Assembly: GCA_011390755.1 (NCBI GenBank)
Contig: JAABRU010000021.1
Coordinates: 1-51,011, forward strand
Reading direction: 5' to 3'
Length of the DNA stretch: 51,011 nucleotides
From: Desulfobacteraceae bacterium
GTDB taxonomy: Bacteria > Desulfobacterota > Desulfobacteria > Desulfobacterales > Desulfococcaceae
The position numbers and the translations under genes were made by a program. Shown piece by piece: positions 49,961 to 51,011 of the stretch. The notes under the pieces were generated by a model, which was given only the letters and a program-made list of their open reading frames with translations, was not told the DNA's origin and made no database searches. The first letter of the stretch is position 1; every line of letters begins with the position of its first letter.

Positions 49961-51011
49961 TTATTTTTTTTCAATAATTATCATTGTGATATCATCTTCG
50001 GCTGCTTCCCCCCCGGAAAATCTGCTGAGCATATCCGGAACAGCATCTTTGAGTGCTTTACTGTCAAGTCCGGCTTTCTGCATTAAAAAATGCCGAAAAC
50101 CTTCTTTCCCCAGCATCTCCCCCTTCGTATTTTTAGATTCGATAATGCCGTCGCTGTATAAAATCAGGCGGTCCCCTGTCTTCATTTTCCATTCCTGTTC
50201 GGAAAGCGGGGGAGATGTGATGACCCCCAGCGGCATTCCTCTCACATCTATTTCACTGATTTTCCCCTGGGAGAGAATAATGGGCAGGGGATTTCCCGCA
50301 TTGGAAATGCAGACCCGATCCCCGGAAAAAATCAGGTAGGCCGCTGTGATAAAGTTTCCGGGAGGCATTACATCACATATATCCTGATTGACAGCCTCCA
50401 GATATGCCTGCGGGGACCTTTCACAGTGGGCAAGACTTTGCAGCAGTCCCAGTATCCGCATGGAGATCAGGGCTGCCGGGAGTCCGTGACCGCAGGTATC
50501 GGCAAAAAAGAAACCCGCGCCATGCTCTTTCATATCCCTGGGATAAAAAAAATCCCCGGATACCGAAGTAAAAGGCGAATTATATACAAAAAACCGATAA
50601 CCGCGGGATTGCAGTAAGGCAAGGGCCTCCTGCTGACCTGTCAGAAATTTTTTCTGCATACGCGCGCCGGCTTCCAAATCCCGGTGCATTTTTTCCTGCA
50701 TCTGCAGATTCCGCTGCAATGCGGATTCGGCCTTCATTTTTGCTTCTTCTGCCTCCGAAAGGGCACAGCGGAGGGCTTCTTCGGCCTGCCGCAGTCTGAT
50801 ATGGGTTTTCACCCTGGCCAGCAGTTCCTCTTTGCAGAAAGGTTTGACAACATAATCTACCGCGCCGAGCCCAAATCCTCTGACCATATCTTCGGTTTCC
50901 ACTTTTGCCGTCAGAAAAATAACCGGTATTTCAGATGTTTCCGGATTTTTTTTCAAAAGGGCGCAGACTTCAAATCCGTCTATTTCCGGCATCATGACAT
51001 CACTAACAATG
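49961..51011 (-). CDS. Response regulator with SpoIIE/PP2C-type phosphatase output (5' end beyond window)
   Basis: The frame is open to the window edge. It begins within a receiver domain: IVSDVMMPEIDGFEVC holds the phospho-acceptor Asp, with later FLTAK (Thr) and VDYVVKPF (Lys). A helical linker follows (RLRQAEEALRCALSEAEEAKMKAES). Then comes the PP2C-like phosphatase: SGDFFYPRDM, ADTCGHGLPAALISM with the DxxGHG metal motif, YSDGIIESKN and AEDDITMIIIE. It probably dephosphorylates an anti-sigma-antagonist in a partner-switching pathway under control of an unseen sensor kinase. The C-terminus is complete; the stop TAA is one base from an inverted-repeat element. Confidence 0.9.
   Translation of the reverse strand, partial: IVSDVMMPEIDGFEVCALLKKNPETSEIPVIFLTAKVETEDMVRGFGLGAVDYVVKPFCKEELLARVKTHIRLRQAEEALRCALSEAEEAKMKAESALQRNLQMQEKMHRDLEAGARMQKKFLTGQQEALALLQSRGYRFFVYNSPFTSVSGDFFYPRDMKEHGAGFFFADTCGHGLPAALISMRILGLLQSLAHCERSPQAYLEAVNQDICDVMPPGNFITAAYLIFSGDRVCISNAGNPLPIILSQGKISEIDVRGMPLGVITSPPLSEQEWKMKTGDRLILYSDGIIESKNTKGEMLGKEGFRHFLMQKAGLDSKALKDAVPDMLSRFSGGEAAEDDITMIIIEKK

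Overview
The window is a roughly 51 kb chromosomal segment of a Gram-negative bacterium. It combines a few conserved housekeeping genes (hisS, aspS, ade) with very large secreted multidomain proteins, small toxin-antitoxin (TA) type genes and a dense load of short palindromic repeats. The mix of a two-partner-secretion exoprotein, cadherin-like/PKD/thrombospondin-3 exoproteins, papain-like exoproteases, AAA/PD-(D/E)XK proteins and such repeats is what I would expect of a large-genome, sulfate-reducer-like Desulfobacterota lineage (Desulfonema-type). That placement is inference from gene style; no marker gene was compared.

Layout. 1-667 is repeat-rich and includes a TA-flanked miniature element. 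668-12589 is one giant secreted adhesin-like gene of 3973 codons. 12.6-15.2 kb holds an AAA/PD-(D/E)XK gene on the minus strand and at least five short inverted-repeat elements. 15.2-17.4 kb is a haemagglutinin-type (TpsA) exoprotein and 17.6-18.7 kb a zinc-ribbon SAM methyltransferase. From 18.7 to 28.4 kb lies an accessory island on the minus strand: two related copies of a small antitoxin-like gene plus nucleotidyltransferase locus (one copy decayed), a PD-(D/E)XK-like protein, BrnT/BrnA, a HigB/HigA-like pair, a frameshifted TumE-like toxin with its partner, and a secreted papain-type protease. 28.9-32.5 kb is a secreted GH5-like glycosidase whose C-terminus carries the same tandem module as the protease. 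33.0-34.8 kb is a two-domain family-2 glycosyltransferase.

From 38.9 down to 34.9 kb runs a tight cluster: DNA methyltransferase, hisS (overlapping it) and aspS. A diadenylate-cyclase-like gene (39.3-40.7 kb) and an alternating tandem repeat array (40.9-41.3 kb) follow. Then come three exoprotein genes on the plus strand (thrombospondin-3 repeats; seven PKD-like domains; FG-GAP propeller plus papain protease plus dockerin-like end), adenine deaminase, and a response-regulator/SpoIIE phosphatase that runs off the right edge.

Two themes stand out. First, a roughly 110-residue module occurs twice in tandem at the C-terminus of two unrelated secreted enzymes and once as a frameshifted relic, which suggests a shared sorting or attachment device. 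Second, at least six families of 100-225 bp non-autonomous palindromic elements are present. Several have clear terminal inverted repeats and apparent target duplications (TA, or a 12-13 bp palindrome), some sit inside one another, and no transposase is encoded here. No rRNA, tRNA or CRISPR array was recognised.
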